In this document: one piece after another, positions 33,946 through 42,098 of the stretch
Layout: each line of letters starts with the position of its first letter
Numbering within the stretch: position 1 is the first letter of the stretch
NCBI RefSeq assembly: GCF_018131105.1
Contig: NZ_JAFCJI010000002.1
Span: forward strand, 1,178,001-1,242,000
DNA: 64,000 nt
Source: Bradyrhizobium manausense
GTDB taxonomy: Bacteria; Pseudomonadota; Alphaproteobacteria; Rhizobiales; Xanthobacteraceae
Direction of reading: 5' to 3'
Translations under genes and position numbers: made by a program
The notes under the pieces: generated by a model
Database searches by the model: none
Told to the model about the DNA's origin: nothing
Seen by the model: the letters and a program-made list of their open reading frames with translations, nothing else

Positions 33946-34884
33946 TCATGCAGCGGCCGCGATCTCATCGAAAGATACACCCGTCAACGTCGCCGAGACA
34001 TCCCACAGCATGGCGGCCGACGCGAAATCCTTCGCCTGCGGCATGATCCGCGCCGCGACGGGCGGGCCCTTCAATTCGTAGAACCCGTTCGGGCCGTAAT
34101 AGCCGCTGGGCTCCGCAGCAGAGGAGGTCGCCGCGAACAGCGTCGGTAGCGCGCCTTCGGCCGCGGATTGGCTCATCAACGGCTGGAGCAACCGGCCCAC
34201 GCGCCACTGCAAGGTGTTCGCGCCCGGACCATTCGAAATGAGGTCGGTACGCGCATAGCCGGGATGAGCGGCAATGCTCTTCAAGCCCCAACCGGACGCA
34301 TCGCTGCGCCGCTGCAATTCGAGCGAGAACATCAGCATGGCGAGCTTGGACTGGCAGTAAGCGCGCCAGGGACGGTAGGATCGCTGGCTCTGAAGATTGT
34401 CGAAATTGATCGCACCGGAGCGATGGGCAAGGCTCGAGAGGTTGACGATCCGGGGCGCCTTCGCGCGGCGAAGCCGCGGCAACAGACGAGCAGTCAACGC
34501 GTAATGACCGAGATAGTTGGTGCCGAGCTGCATCTCGAAACCGTCCTCGGTCTGCTGCCGCTTCGGCAGCGCCATCACGCCGGCATTGTTGACGAGGAGG
34601 TCGAGCTGGTCGTTGCTGGCGGCGAAGCGCCGGGCGAAATCGGCGACTGAGGACAGGCTGGCTAGGTCGAGAGGCTCATAGGCGATCAGGGCGTTGGGAA
34701 ATCGTTCGCAAATGCCCTCGATCGCCCTCAAGCCCTTTGCGTCGTTGCGTCCGGTGAGTATGACGAAAGCTCCGGCGCCCGCCAGCGCCAGCGCCGTCTC
34801 GTAGCCGAGGCCCCCGGTTGCCCCAGTGACGACGGCGGTCATGCCGCTGAGCGAGGGGATGTCTGCCGTGGTCCAGTCGGTCAT
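33946..34884 (-). CDS. SDR family oxidoreductase
   Basis: A 312-residue classical-type short-chain dehydrogenase resembling the retinol dehydrogenase / protochlorophyllide-reductase-like group. TAVVTGATGGLGYETALALA is the cofactor site, LVNNAGVMALPK the NNAG motif, IVNLSSLAHRSG the catalytic Ser and YCQSKLAMLMF the Tyr-x3-Lys pair. It is divergent from the TetR regulator gene at 34969, with 84 bases between, which contain a palindrome, so it is probably the regulator's target. The substrate is unknown. Confidence 0.9.
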   Translation of the reverse strand: MTDWTTADIPSLSGMTAVVTGATGGLGYETALALAGAGAFVILTGRNDAKGLRAIEGICERFPNALIAYEPLDLASLSSVADFARRFAASNDQLDLLVNNAGVMALPKRQQTEDGFEMQLGTNYLGHYALTARLLPRLRRAKAPRIVNLSSLAHRSGAINFDNLQSQRSYRPWRAYCQSKLAMLMFSLELQRRSDASGWGLKSIAAHPGYARTDLISNGPGANTLQWRVGRLLQPLMSQSAAEGALPTLFAATSSAAEPSGYYGPNGFYELKGPPVAARIMPQAKDFASAAMLWDVSATLTGVSFDEIAAAA

Positions 34885-34933
34885 GCCATATCTCCGGTCG
34901 GGGCTGGAACGAGGCCCGCGACGGGTCTAAATG

Positions 34934-34946
34934 TGCACTGAGTGCA
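34934..34946. promoter_or_regulatory. Candidate TetR operator
   Basis: tgcactgagtgca is a perfect 13-bp palindrome (TGCACT-G-AGTGCA) in the 84-bp divergent gap between the SDR gene and the TetR gene. TetR regulators typically repress a divergent neighbour and themselves from such short inverted repeats. Further partial words (TTTGCAAG at 34950) extend the symmetry a little. Confidence 0.5.
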
Positions 34947-34968
34947 AGTTTGCAAGAGGTGAAATCAT

Positions 34969-35622
34969 TTGAAGGTTTCGAAGCCCGCCGCGAAATCGGT
35001 CAGGACAAGCGCCAAGCCATTGCCGGCAGGGACAAAAGCCGCTGCCGGCCCCGGCCTGCGCCAGCGCAAGCAGCAGGAGACCCGCGAGCGGTTGAAGCGC
35101 GCGGCGATGGCGCTGTTCCTGGAGCGCGGCTTCGAGGCCACGACCCTCGACGATATCGCCGATGCGGCCGACATGTCGCGGCGGAGTTTTTTCCACTACT
35201 TCGCCTCCAAGGAGGACGTGGTTGCCGCCTGGCAGGAGGATGCCCAGGCGGCACTGGTCACCGAAATTCTTGCCCGGCCAGCGGACGAATCCATGCTGAC
35301 GGCGGCCGAGAACGCCATCGCCACGGCGATCAAGCGGATCGATCCGACCGAGGCGGCGGCCATGTCGCGGCTCAAGCGCGACAATCCCGCGCTTCAGGCC
35401 CGCGACCAGCTCAAATACGAAAAGCTGGAGCGCGCGCTGGCGGATGGTCTTGCGCAACGCTCCGGCCGCAAATCGGATCGGCTGAAGGCCCGGCTCGTCG
35501 CCATGATCGCCACCGGCGCAATGCGCGTCGGCGGCGAGAGCTGGCTCAGCGAAGGCACGCGCGACAAGCCGGAAGCGTTCGTCAAACGGACCTTCGATGC
35601 GATCCGGGCGATCCTGGAGTGA
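34969..35622 (+). CDS. TetR family transcriptional regulator
   Basis: A 217-residue regulator starting at TTG 34969 behind AGAGGTGA, six bases away. A lysine/alanine-rich N-terminal arm precedes the DNA-binding domain ETRERLKRAAMALFLERGFE then ATTLDDIADAADMSRRSFFH, the TetR helix-turn-helix. The C-terminal part is all-helical and resembles the C-terminal domain of AcrR/FabR types (AcyltransfTetR-like). Divergent from the SDR and NAD-binding genes, it is likely to repress them; the ligand is unknown. Confidence 0.92.
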   Translation: MKVSKPAAKSVRTSAKPLPAGTKAAAGPGLRQRKQQETRERLKRAAMALFLERGFEATTLDDIADAADMSRRSFFHYFASKEDVVAAWQEDAQAALVTEILARPADESMLTAAENAIATAIKRIDPTEAAAMSRLKRDNPALQARDQLKYEKLERALADGLAQRSGRKSDRLKARLVAMIATGAMRVGGESWLSEGTRDKPEAFVKRTFDAIRAILE

Positions 35623-35631
35623 GCGCGTCCC

Positions 35632-36456
35632 TCAGCTCTTGAAGAACGCGAGCAGATCCGCGTTGATGGTTTCGGCGTGCGTGGTCGGCATGCCGTGCGG
35701 AAAGCCCTTGTAGGTTTTCAGCGTGCCGTTCTTGAGCAGCTTGGCCGACAGCGGCGCGGAATCGGCGTAGGGCACGATCTGGTCGTCGTCGCCATGCATC
35801 ACCAGCACCGGCACGTTGATCTTCTTCAGATCCTCGGTGAAGTCGGTCTGCGAGAACGCGACGATCCCGTCGTAATGCGCCTTCGCGCCGCCCATCATGC
35901 CCTGGCGCCACCAGTTCTGGATCACCGCTTCCGACGGTTTCGCGCCGGGACGGTTGTAGCCATAGAACGGGCCGGCTGCGACGTCGCGGTAGAACGCCGA
36001 GCGGCCGGCGGCGAGCGTGGTCTGGAAGCCGTCGAACACGTCCTTGGGCAGGCCGCCGGGATTGGCTTCGGTCTTCACCATCAGCGGCGGCACCGCTGAA
36101 AGAATCGCAGCCTTCGCCACACGAGATTCGCCGTGACGGGCGATGTAATGCACGACCTCGCCGCCGCCGGTGGAGTGGCCGACATGGATCGCGCTCTTGA
36201 GATCGAGATGCGCGGTCACCGCCGCGAGATCGTCGGCATAATGATCCATATCGTGACCGTCGGCGACCTGCGTCGAGCGGCCATGGCCGCGGCGGTCATG
36301 GGCGATGACGCGATAGCCGCGGGTGACGAAGAACATCATCTGCGCGTCCCAGTCATCGGACGACAGCGGCCAGCCATGGCTGAACACGATCGGCTGGCCC
36401 GAGCCCCAATCCTTGTAGAAAATCTCGACGCCGTCCTTGGTGGTGATCATAGGCAT
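35632..36456 (-). CDS. Alpha/beta hydrolase, non-haem chloroperoxidase-like
   Basis: A 274-residue enzyme with the alpha/beta-hydrolase fold, closest in look to cofactor-free chloroperoxidases/esterases. IVFSHGWPLSSDDWDAQM is the oxyanion-loop HGxP block, IHVGHSTGGGEVVHYIAR the nucleophile elbow G-H-S-T-G-G with Ser, MHGDDDQIVPY the acid region, and FPHGMPTTHAE the catalytic His. It probably hydrolyses an ester or, with hydrogen peroxide and a carboxylate, forms a peracid. It is convergent with the TetR gene (9 bases between stops) and lies 28 bases downstream of the membrane-protein gene. Confidence 0.9.
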   Translation of the reverse strand: MPMITTKDGVEIFYKDWGSGQPIVFSHGWPLSSDDWDAQMMFFVTRGYRVIAHDRRGHGRSTQVADGHDMDHYADDLAAVTAHLDLKSAIHVGHSTGGGEVVHYIARHGESRVAKAAILSAVPPLMVKTEANPGGLPKDVFDGFQTTLAAGRSAFYRDVAAGPFYGYNRPGAKPSEAVIQNWWRQGMMGGAKAHYDGIVAFSQTDFTEDLKKINVPVLVMHGDDDQIVPYADSAPLSAKLLKNGTLKTYKGFPHGMPTTHAETINADLLAFFKS

Positions 36457-36484
36457 TGGGGACTCCCTGAAGTTCGGAAAACGA

Positions 36485-36994
36485 TCAGGCGAACGCCATC
36501 GGCCTGTAGCGGCGCCAGGCGCCGATGGTCAGCAGCACGAAGAACACCAGCACGACACCCTGCACGACGGCGAACACCGGACCCGACGGCGGCGCCGGCG
36601 GCACGGCCGGTGCGAGCGCGGCGAGCGCCGGCACTTTCAGGAACGACTGGATCACCAGCACGAAGACGTTGAAATAGAGCGAGATCATCGCGGTCACGAT
36701 GTAGATCGGCCGCCACGCGCCTTTGAGCTTCATGCCGTAGAGCGCGATGCAGGCGATCGCGAGCAGCACCAGCGAGATTCCGGCGATGATGTAGGAGGGC
36801 AGCAGTTCCTTGAACGGAAACAGGAAACCCGTCGCATTGGTCAGGATGGTGAAGAGCAGGAAGATCGCGGTGAGGCCCGGCATCGGCTTCGAGCCCAGCA
36901 GCCCGAACATCACGACGAGCCCGGCGGCGATCGCGATCAGGCTGATGACGACATGGACCAGTGTGAAGGCTTGCAGGCTCATTCCGAGAACCAT
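36485..36994 (-). CDS. Hypothetical integral membrane protein (4 TM)
   Basis: A 169-residue protein with four or five hydrophobic segments (VHVVISLIAIAAGLVVMFGL; GLTAIFLLFTILTNATGFLF; YIIAGISLVLLAIACIALYG; FAVVQGVVLVFFVLLTIGAW). The overall order, including GKPMPGLTAIFL-type and KLKGAWRPIYIVTAMISLYF, looks like a conserved proteobacterial membrane protein of unknown role. An in-frame ATG four codons in is an alternative start. A hairpin-free AGGAGAG lies directly ahead. The hydrolase gene follows in the same direction. Confidence 0.8.
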   Translation of the reverse strand: MVLGMSLQAFTLVHVVISLIAIAAGLVVMFGLLGSKPMPGLTAIFLLFTILTNATGFLFPFKELLPSYIIAGISLVLLAIACIALYGMKLKGAWRPIYIVTAMISLYFNVFVLVIQSFLKVPALAALAPAVPPAPPSGPVFAVVQGVVLVFFVLLTIGAWRRYRPMAFA

Positions 36995-37185
36995 GACATC
37001 TCTCCTACTCTCTGCATCGAGATCGGAAGATTGATATTATGGTCCTCATCGAATTGCCACATGCGGCACGATCACACATGCGCGTCCAGCCATGCATCAT
37101 CGTGCGAATCGACAAATGCATGACTGAATTTTTTGCAGCGCTGTCACAAACGTCGGCAGCTTTCGACGAAAGTTGAATCGGGTCT

Positions 37186-37494
37186 TCACACCACCTTGGT
37201 GTCGAAGATCAGCAGGTCGGCGCCGCCGGTGGCGAATTTGCCTACGTCGCCCGCGGCCGCCTTGCCCGCTTCGCTGCCGAAAGCCTTCTGGATGTCGCCC
37301 ACGCTGTCGAACGAGAGAATGGCGACGAGGTGAACGCCTGACGGTCCGGCGGGCGAGCCGACCGCGCCGGTGCTGACGGCGTATTTCTTCAGGCCGGGAA
37401 GTTTCTTCGCGAGCGGAATGTGGGTCTCGGCATAATGCTTGTCGAAGGCGGCGGCGTCCTTGGGCGTCTTGTAGAGCACGACGAGTTCGGCCAT
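37186..37494 (-). CDS. EthD family reductase (dimeric alpha-beta barrel)
   Basis: A 102-residue ferredoxin-like protein of the EthD group. It opens ELVVLYKTPKDAAAFDKHYA then ETHIPLAKKLPGLK, the family's D/H-H-x3-H-x-P-x4-P block, with VHLVAILSFDSVGDIQKAFG later. EthD proteins form small dimeric barrels that act in degradation of aromatics or ethers and sometimes bind haem; this one is isolated, with no oxygenase in reach. A GGGAGGAC lies upstream of the ATG. A single-gene unit between the membrane gene and the flavoprotein gene. Confidence 0.85.
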   Translation of the reverse strand: MAELVVLYKTPKDAAAFDKHYAETHIPLAKKLPGLKKYAVSTGAVGSPAGPSGVHLVAILSFDSVGDIQKAFGSEAGKAAAGDVGKFATGGADLLIFDTKVV

Positions 37495-37619
37495 TTAGTC
37501 CTCCCTGGTGAATCCTTGTTTTCCACGCGCGATTGCCCTCGCGGCCGGGTGATAGTCAGGCATCACACGGCAAGATGGCAAGTCACATTCGACTTGCCGT
37601 CCGCTTGTCATATCCTTGA

Positions 37620-39326
37620 CTAAAGCGCCGGTTTTGCGGCGTCGCCAAGATAGCCGTGGAGGGAGGCCACGACCTGCGCACCTTCGCCGATGGCGCCGCC
37701 GACGCGCTTGACCGAGCCGGAGCGGACGTCGCCGACGGCGTAGACGCCGGGCACGGAGGTCTCGAGCGGCGCCACCAGCCTGCCCTGATTCAGCTCGGAC
37801 TGCGCGCCCGTGACGACGAAGCCGCCGCGATCGAGCGTGACGCCGCAGCCGTCGAGCCAGCCGGTGGCGGGATCGGCGCCGACGAACAGAAAGAGATTCT
37901 TGATGTCGGCGGTCTCTTCGTCATCAGACAGGCGGCTCTTCAAGCGAATGCGCCGCAGCAGCGAGGCCTCGTCGCCCTCGAGCGCGGAGATCTCGGTGTT
38001 GAACAGCAGCTCGATGTTCGGGGTCGCCTCGATCCGCTCGATCAGATAGCGCGACATGCTGGCGCCCAGACCCCCGCCGCGGATGATCATCAACACGCGT
38101 CTGGCGTGCCCCGACAGGAACACCGCAGCCTGCCCGGCCGAATTGCCGGCGCCGACCAGCGCCACTTCCTCGCCAGCGCACAGCTTCGCCTCGACCGGAG
38201 AGGCCCAGTACCAGACGCCACGCCCCTCGAACTTGTCGAGGTTCTCGATCTCAGGCCGGCGATAGCGTGCCCCACTTGCGACGACGATCGAGCGCGAACG
38301 CAAGGCATCGTTGCCGTCGAGCGCGACAGCGAACGCACCGTCCTTGCGCGTGCAATCAAGCGACTTCACCGTCACCGGAATCATGATATCCGCGCCGAAT
38401 TTCTGCGCCTGGTTGAACGCGCGCGCGGTCAGAGCTTGTCCTGAAATGCCCGTCGGAAAGCCGAGATAGTTTTCGATGCGCGCGCTGGCGCCGGCCTGGC
38501 CACCGAAGGCTCTGATATCGAGCACGGCGACCGAAAGCCCTTCGGACGCCGCGTACACGGCAGTCGCCAGCCCTGCCGGGCCGCAGCCGACGATCGCCAC
38601 ATCGTAGATGCGGTCGTTGCGCGGGCCGCCGATCATGCCGATCGCGCGTGCAACCTCGGTCTCGCTGGGATTGCGCAGCACCGCGCCGTCAGGGGTGACG
38701 ACCAGCGGCCAATCTTCGGGCTTCGGCGAATAGCGCGCGATCACCTCGGCGGCGTCGCGGTCGCGCTCGGGATCAAGCAGATGATGCGGCTGGCCGTTGC
38801 GGGTGAGGAAGCCTTGCAGCCGCACCACGCCGGCCGAATGCGACGGGCCGATCAGCACGATACCGCCGACGCCGGCCTGCAGCAGATTGACCCGGCGCAG
38901 GATCAGCGCGCGCATGATGCGCTCGCCAAGTTCGGCCTCGGCAACCAGCAGCGCGCGCAGGCGCTCCGGGGGCAACAGCAGCGTCTCGACCTCGCCTTCG
39001 GCGCGGCCATCGACCAGCGCCGGACGGCCGGAGAGCTGGCTGAGCTCGGCCAGAAATTGGCCGGGGCCCTGGTCGATCAGAGGGGTGACATGACCGAGAC
39101 CGTCACGCTGGGTGATGGCGACATGGCCCTTCAGCACGACAAACATGCCCGGCCCCGGCTTGCCGGTCTCGAACAGCAGTTCGCCGTCCCTGTAGGTGCG
39201 GAGCTCGCCGAAATGCCTGAGCCGCTCGATTTCGGCTGACGTCAGCGCGGGAAAGGTCTGTTCGGGGCGGGTGAAACGCGCCATCTGCGCGTCCTTGCCG
39301 ATCTGATCCTGTTCGTTCTGCCCCAT
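37620..39326 (-). CDS. Cyclic nucleotide-binding domain fused to thioredoxin-reductase-like flavoprotein
   Basis: A protein of about 568 residues. The first 140 residues form a cNMP-binding domain (ELLFETGKPGPGMFVVLKGH; FLAELSQLSGRPALVDGRA). A linker with NGQPHHLLDPERD resembling a thioredoxin-like fold follows, then FAD-binding VAIVGCGPAGLATAVYAASE and NADPH-binding VALVGAGNSAGQAAVFLSGH; VYAVGDVRSGSVKRVGGAIG ends the flavin fold. The redox CxxC of thioredoxin reductase is absent: the stretch before the NADPH loop reads WYWASPVEAKLCAGEE, with one cysteine. So it is a reductase-like scaffold, perhaps NADPH-linked and regulated by cyclic nucleotide. Start is uncertain: 39326 or nearby GTG codons. 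Confidence 0.88.
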   Translation of the reverse strand: MGQNEQDQIGKDAQMARFTRPEQTFPALTSAEIERLRHFGELRTYRDGELLFETGKPGPGMFVVLKGHVAITQRDGLGHVTPLIDQGPGQFLAELSQLSGRPALVDGRAEGEVETLLLPPERLRALLVAEAELGERIMRALILRRVNLLQAGVGGIVLIGPSHSAGVVRLQGFLTRNGQPHHLLDPERDRDAAEVIARYSPKPEDWPLVVTPDGAVLRNPSETEVARAIGMIGGPRNDRIYDVAIVGCGPAGLATAVYAASEGLSVAVLDIRAFGGQAGASARIENYLGFPTGISGQALTARAFNQAQKFGADIMIPVTVKSLDCTRKDGAFAVALDGNDALRSRSIVVASGARYRRPEIENLDKFEGRGVWYWASPVEAKLCAGEEVALVGAGNSAGQAAVFLSGHARRVLMIIRGGGLGASMSRYLIERIEATPNIELLFNTEISALEGDEASLLRRIRLKSRLSDDEETADIKNLFLFVGADPATGWLDGCGVTLDRGGFVVTGAQSELNQGRLVAPLETSVPGVYAVGDVRSGSVKRVGGAIGEGAQVVASLHGYLGDAAKPAL

Positions 39327-39353
39327 GGCCACGTTCACGCACTCCAAAAAATT

Positions 39354-39542
39354 CTAGCTGCCGGCCTTGCCGGCGGTCCCCTCATCTAGGGAACCATCGC
39401 CATCTTGCGAGGGGTCGGCGCTTGCGGCGCGCTCGCGCGCCTGCGCCTTGCGCCGCTTCAGGTTCTCCCGCAGCGCCGATTTCAGGCGGTCGTCCCGCGA
39501 TGTGCGGTCCTGTCTCGCGGTCTTGTCGTTCTCGTCAGCCAT
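39354..39542 (-). CDS. Small basic-acidic hypothetical protein
   Basis: A 62-residue, highly charged protein with no hydrophobic core: DENDKTARQDRTSRDDRLKS, ALRENLKRRKAQARERAAS and an acidic C-terminal tail. The Lys/Arg-rich middle suggests a helix that could bind nucleic acid, as in several short rhizobial proteins, but no family is established. The ATG at 39542 is preferred to a longer frame up to 39629. It ends 27 bases from the flavoprotein start on the same strand. Confidence 0.55.
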   Translation of the reverse strand: MADENDKTARQDRTSRDDRLKSALRENLKRRKAQARERAASADPSQDGDGSLDEGTAGKAGS

Positions 39543-39855
39543 CACGGGTCCATACAGCGGTGGCGATAACATGCCCAGGGATTGCGGCAGCTCAAGAGGC
39601 CCCGATGGTCCCGATCGTGCGAAATCCAAAATGGGTCGAATCCGCCGCAGCGGCCAACTGGCCAGTTGGTGGGGGACGCGGAACCAAAATCGACGGAAAG
39701 CCGGTCATTTCCGGGCCAAACAGCCGTATAATCCCCGATATCGTCCCGATTTTCTCGTTTTGGCCGTCCTTGCAAGCTTGCACAGCGGGGAGGCCTGTGG
39801 CAGATATCGGCCCGCTTGGTAGGCCCCTGTGGCGGCCGATTCTTACCCCAGCATT
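39543..39855. other. Gene-free region upstream of tRNA-Thr
   Basis: About 310 bases between the small charged gene and tRNA-Thr. Open frames here lack codon bias and read across both genes' upstream parts, so I see no protein. A short palindrome, cttgcaagcttgcac (39769-39783), and a promoter-like AT-poor stretch precede the tRNA; no clear -10 or -35 could be assigned. Confidence 0.5.
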
Positions 39856-39930
39856 GCTGCCGTAGCTCAGTGGTAGAGCACTCCATTGGTAATGGAGAGG
39901 TCGACAGTTCAATCCTGTCTGGCAGCACCA
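39856..39930 (+). tRNA. tRNA-Thr (GGT)
   Basis: The sequence runs gctgccgtagctcagtggta ... to ctgtctggcagcacca with encoded CCA. The acceptor stem gctgcc/ggcagc, the D arm agctcagtggtagagc, the anticodon stem ctcca/tggag with loop ttggtaa (anticodon GGT) and the T arm acagttcaatcctgt all pair correctly. It reads rightward, downstream of it lies the large intergenic repeat. Confidence 0.97.
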
Positions 39931-40009
39931 TTTCATCTTCTTGAAGCAAGCACGGATCGGCATTCTCGCGGCACTGGACGCCCGAGTTTTGCGCGTGCCA
40001 TTGCCCTCC

Positions 40010-40640
40010 TCGTTTGAAGAGGGCGCAGGGAAGACCGGGTGCCGACGGGCACCCGCGGTCCGCTGCGCGAAGGTGTAGCGCAAGGAGACCGCACAGCAGC
40101 ATACAGGTGACGCCGAACACTCGGCCTTCCCTGCGCGATGGTTGGACGGCTTATGCCGCGCTCTCCCCGGAGACGAATTCCCTTTGCCTCCGTCGCCTCA
40201 CGGAATTCACCGACACCGCGCCGGTTGACGCCAGTGCCGCCTCCGCAAGACTTGACCGTAGCGACGACGGCCGGGACCACACGGTTTTGCCGTACGCAGC
40301 GTTTCCGTCTCCGCCCTGTGGGCTTCGCCGGACACGGCCGGCTCGAGCCCAAAGCGTCTTCGGATACAGGCGCCGTTCGTTCGCCACGGCTTGCTCGGGC
40401 TCACGGGGTTCGGCTCAATCCTCTGCCCGCCCTGCCCTCGCATCCGCGCCGGCGCTGCCGCGTCCACCGCATCCCCGGCCCACGTTCGTGACGACGTACG
40501 ATCGCCCCTCTCCTCGGGCCGGGATGGCGAGAGAATGCCGCAATTCCGAATTTCGGTAAAGTGGAATATTTTTATGGAGGAGGGTTGACGGCGATGTGCG
40601 GGAAACCGGGTGTTTTGCCCGACGGGCAATCGGCGTGCAT
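40010..40640. repeat. Roughly 630-bp non-coding Bradyrhizobium-type intergenic repeat
   Basis: Several stretches here (gaagagggcgcagggaagac then cgggtgccgacgggcacccg, agcagcatacaggtgacgcc, ttatgccgcgctctccccgg, tgttttgcccgacgggcaat) are words I associate with dispersed multicopy DNA in Bradyrhizobium. Its forward frame yields a peptide starting QVTPNTRPSLRDGWTAYAAL, with SPETNS next, a type of sequence that appears repeatedly as spurious annotated proteins. There is no ribosome site or family match. gggtgccgacgggcaccc (40039-40056) is a short stem-loop. The right end is near the ttgcccgacgggcaa palindrome at 40616-40630. No transposase is present. Confidence 0.65.
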
Positions 40641-40792
40641 GGCAAGCACAAGCAGTCGACATATCCAAAGACTTGATGCCGAGGCTCTTGCCGTTTGGAC
40701 CCCGCAGGTAAGGTTAATTCTTCCTTTCGATTGTCGGTAAAATTTTATCCATTATCGTCTTCGTCATTGAAGACGAACCAGAGGCTCCAATA

Positions 40793-40897
40793 GTGATTGC
40801 GTGTTGCCTGATCGTGGCCGGGACTGCGTTGCTTCTCGCCGGCTTGATTGCCTTCGGCTTTCACAGAAACTCGCTGCACTCGTTGGCGCTGCTGTAG
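40793..40897 (+). CDS. Possible 34-residue membrane peptide
   Basis: GTG at 40793 opens a frame to TAG at 40897: CCLIVAGTALLLAGLIAFGF followed by HRNSLHSLALL. One clear hydrophobic segment would make it a single-pass membrane peptide. There is no proper ribosome site beyond AGAGGCTCC upstream, and the region is otherwise non-coding, so this could be chance. Confidence 0.2.
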   Translation: MIACCLIVAGTALLLAGLIAFGFHRNSLHSLALL

Positions 40898-40960
40898 CGG
40901 CGTAGCCCGGAGGGAGCGAGGCTCACCCGATCCTGCGTCTCTATCGATTTCTTCGCCCGC

Positions 40961-41419
40961 CTAGTGCCCTGTGAACCGATCGTCTGCGCGACGCAGCCGG
41001 CGGCACAGCTCGCGATTGATGTTCTGCAGCACGATCACATAGGCGTGGATGTCGGCCTTGTAGCAGGCATAGAGCTTCTGGGCGGTCAGCTCGTAGAGCA
41101 CGGTCGGAGACTCCGCGACCACCGTGGCGGAACGGTTCTGCATTTCGATCAGCGTCATTTCGCCGAAGAAATCGCCCGGCTCCAGAACCGAAATCGGGAT
41201 CACGCTCCCCGACTCCGCCCGCTTGCTGACCGCAAGCCGGCCGGACTTGACGATGAACATCGAGCGTCCCGGCTCGCCTTCGGCCACGACAGTCGCGCCG
41301 CCATCGAAGGGACGCTCGACCAGCATCGAAATCAGGAGGTCGAGACTTGCGTCCGCGAGGCCGCCGAAGAACGGCGTGGCGAGCAGGAACGCTTTCAGAT
41401 CGGGGGTGCTCACGGTCAT
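40961..41419 (-). CDS. Cyclic nucleotide-binding domain protein
   Basis: A 152-residue protein consisting of one cNMP-binding (CAP effector) domain: VVAEGEPGRSMFIVKSGRLA then SVLEPGDFFGEMTLIEMQNR, S-A-T-V-V-A, a helix-rich C-terminus NINRELCRRLRRADDR and no DNA-binding helix-turn-helix. The G-E-M/x-x-x-R-S-A motif of the phosphate-binding cassette is present with the conserved glutamate and Arg (FGEMTLIEMQNRSA), so cyclic nucleotide binding is likely. The start at 41419 is the first good ATG; the longer frame upstream looks non-coding. It could be a stand-alone sensor; no cyclase or kinase is nearby. Confidence 0.85.
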   Translation of the reverse strand: MTVSTPDLKAFLLATPFFGGLADASLDLLISMLVERPFDGGATVVAEGEPGRSMFIVKSGRLAVSKRAESGSVIPISVLEPGDFFGEMTLIEMQNRSATVVAESPTVLYELTAQKLYACYKADIHAYVIVLQNINRELCRRLRRADDRFTGH

Positions 41420-41478
41420 GGCGCGAGGATATCTTCCATCGACAACGGCGGCAATCGGCCGGCGGGATGGGATCAAGC

Positions 41479-42093
41479 CTACGCCCTCTCGCCCCGCAAT
41501 GCCCGCTTTCGCCAGAGGTCGACCATCACCTTGATCGTGGCCAACAGGACCAGCGCGCAGAGCGCCGCCTTCGAGATCGTCTCCATCGTCCCCTCGATCA
41601 GCAGGCAATGGATCACGCTGCATGCGACGATGACGATTGCGAGCGGGATATGGACGATGCGCCAGGTTTTCAGGCGCAGGCCAAGCCGCCGGCGGAGAGC
41701 CGCCAGCAGCGCAACCGCGACGATGGCCCACATCGCGATCACGCCGAAGGGGGAGAACGGCGTCGGCGAGGCGAAGGTGAGCGCATCGATCATGTCGGGC
41801 GGGCTGGTGAACCAGAGGCCGGCGACGTGGATCACCACGGCCAGAGCCAGCGCGCCACCGATCCAGTGATGGGCGCGCCTGTTACGATAGGCCGAAAGGC
41901 CCGGCAGATACCCGCCGATCAGCAGCGGCTGTACCAGCACCAGAGCGAGGGCCACAATCCCCGCGAATCCGGCGAGGATGTAGACCGGGCCGCGCCACGC
42001 GAGCTGCTCGCTCGTCGCAGCAAGCGCGACGGGCACGCCGATGGCGACAGCAAGGGCAGACCAGATCAGGGATTTCCAGCTCTGCACTTGCAA
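41479..42093 (-). CDS. Ferric-reductase-like / cytochrome b561-like membrane protein
   Basis: A 204-residue protein with five or six transmembrane segments. Histidine pairs on the helices (YRNRRAHHWIGGALALAVV, VIHVAGLWFTS, WRIVHIPLAIVIVACSVIHC) are arranged as in b-type haem transmembrane proteins of the ferric reductase/MsrQ type. It would pass electrons across or within the inner membrane. The intradiol-like protein gene ends five bases from it, so they form an operon. No iron-uptake gene is adjacent, and the partner is unknown. Confidence 0.82.
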   Translation of the reverse strand: MQVQSWKSLIWSALAVAIGVPVALAATSEQLAWRGPVYILAGFAGIVALALVLVQPLLIGGYLPGLSAYRNRRAHHWIGGALALAVVIHVAGLWFTSPPDMIDALTFASPTPFSPFGVIAMWAIVAVALLAALRRRLGLRLKTWRIVHIPLAIVIVACSVIHCLLIEGTMETISKAALCALVLLATIKVMVDLWRKRALRGERA

Positions 42094-42098
42094 CGCGG

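Noticed and set aside
40014..40559. A 181-residue forward frame after tRNA-Thr
   Set aside because: Composition is Arg/Ser/Pro-rich without a ribosome site and matches a known type of spurious frame within a dispersed repeat.
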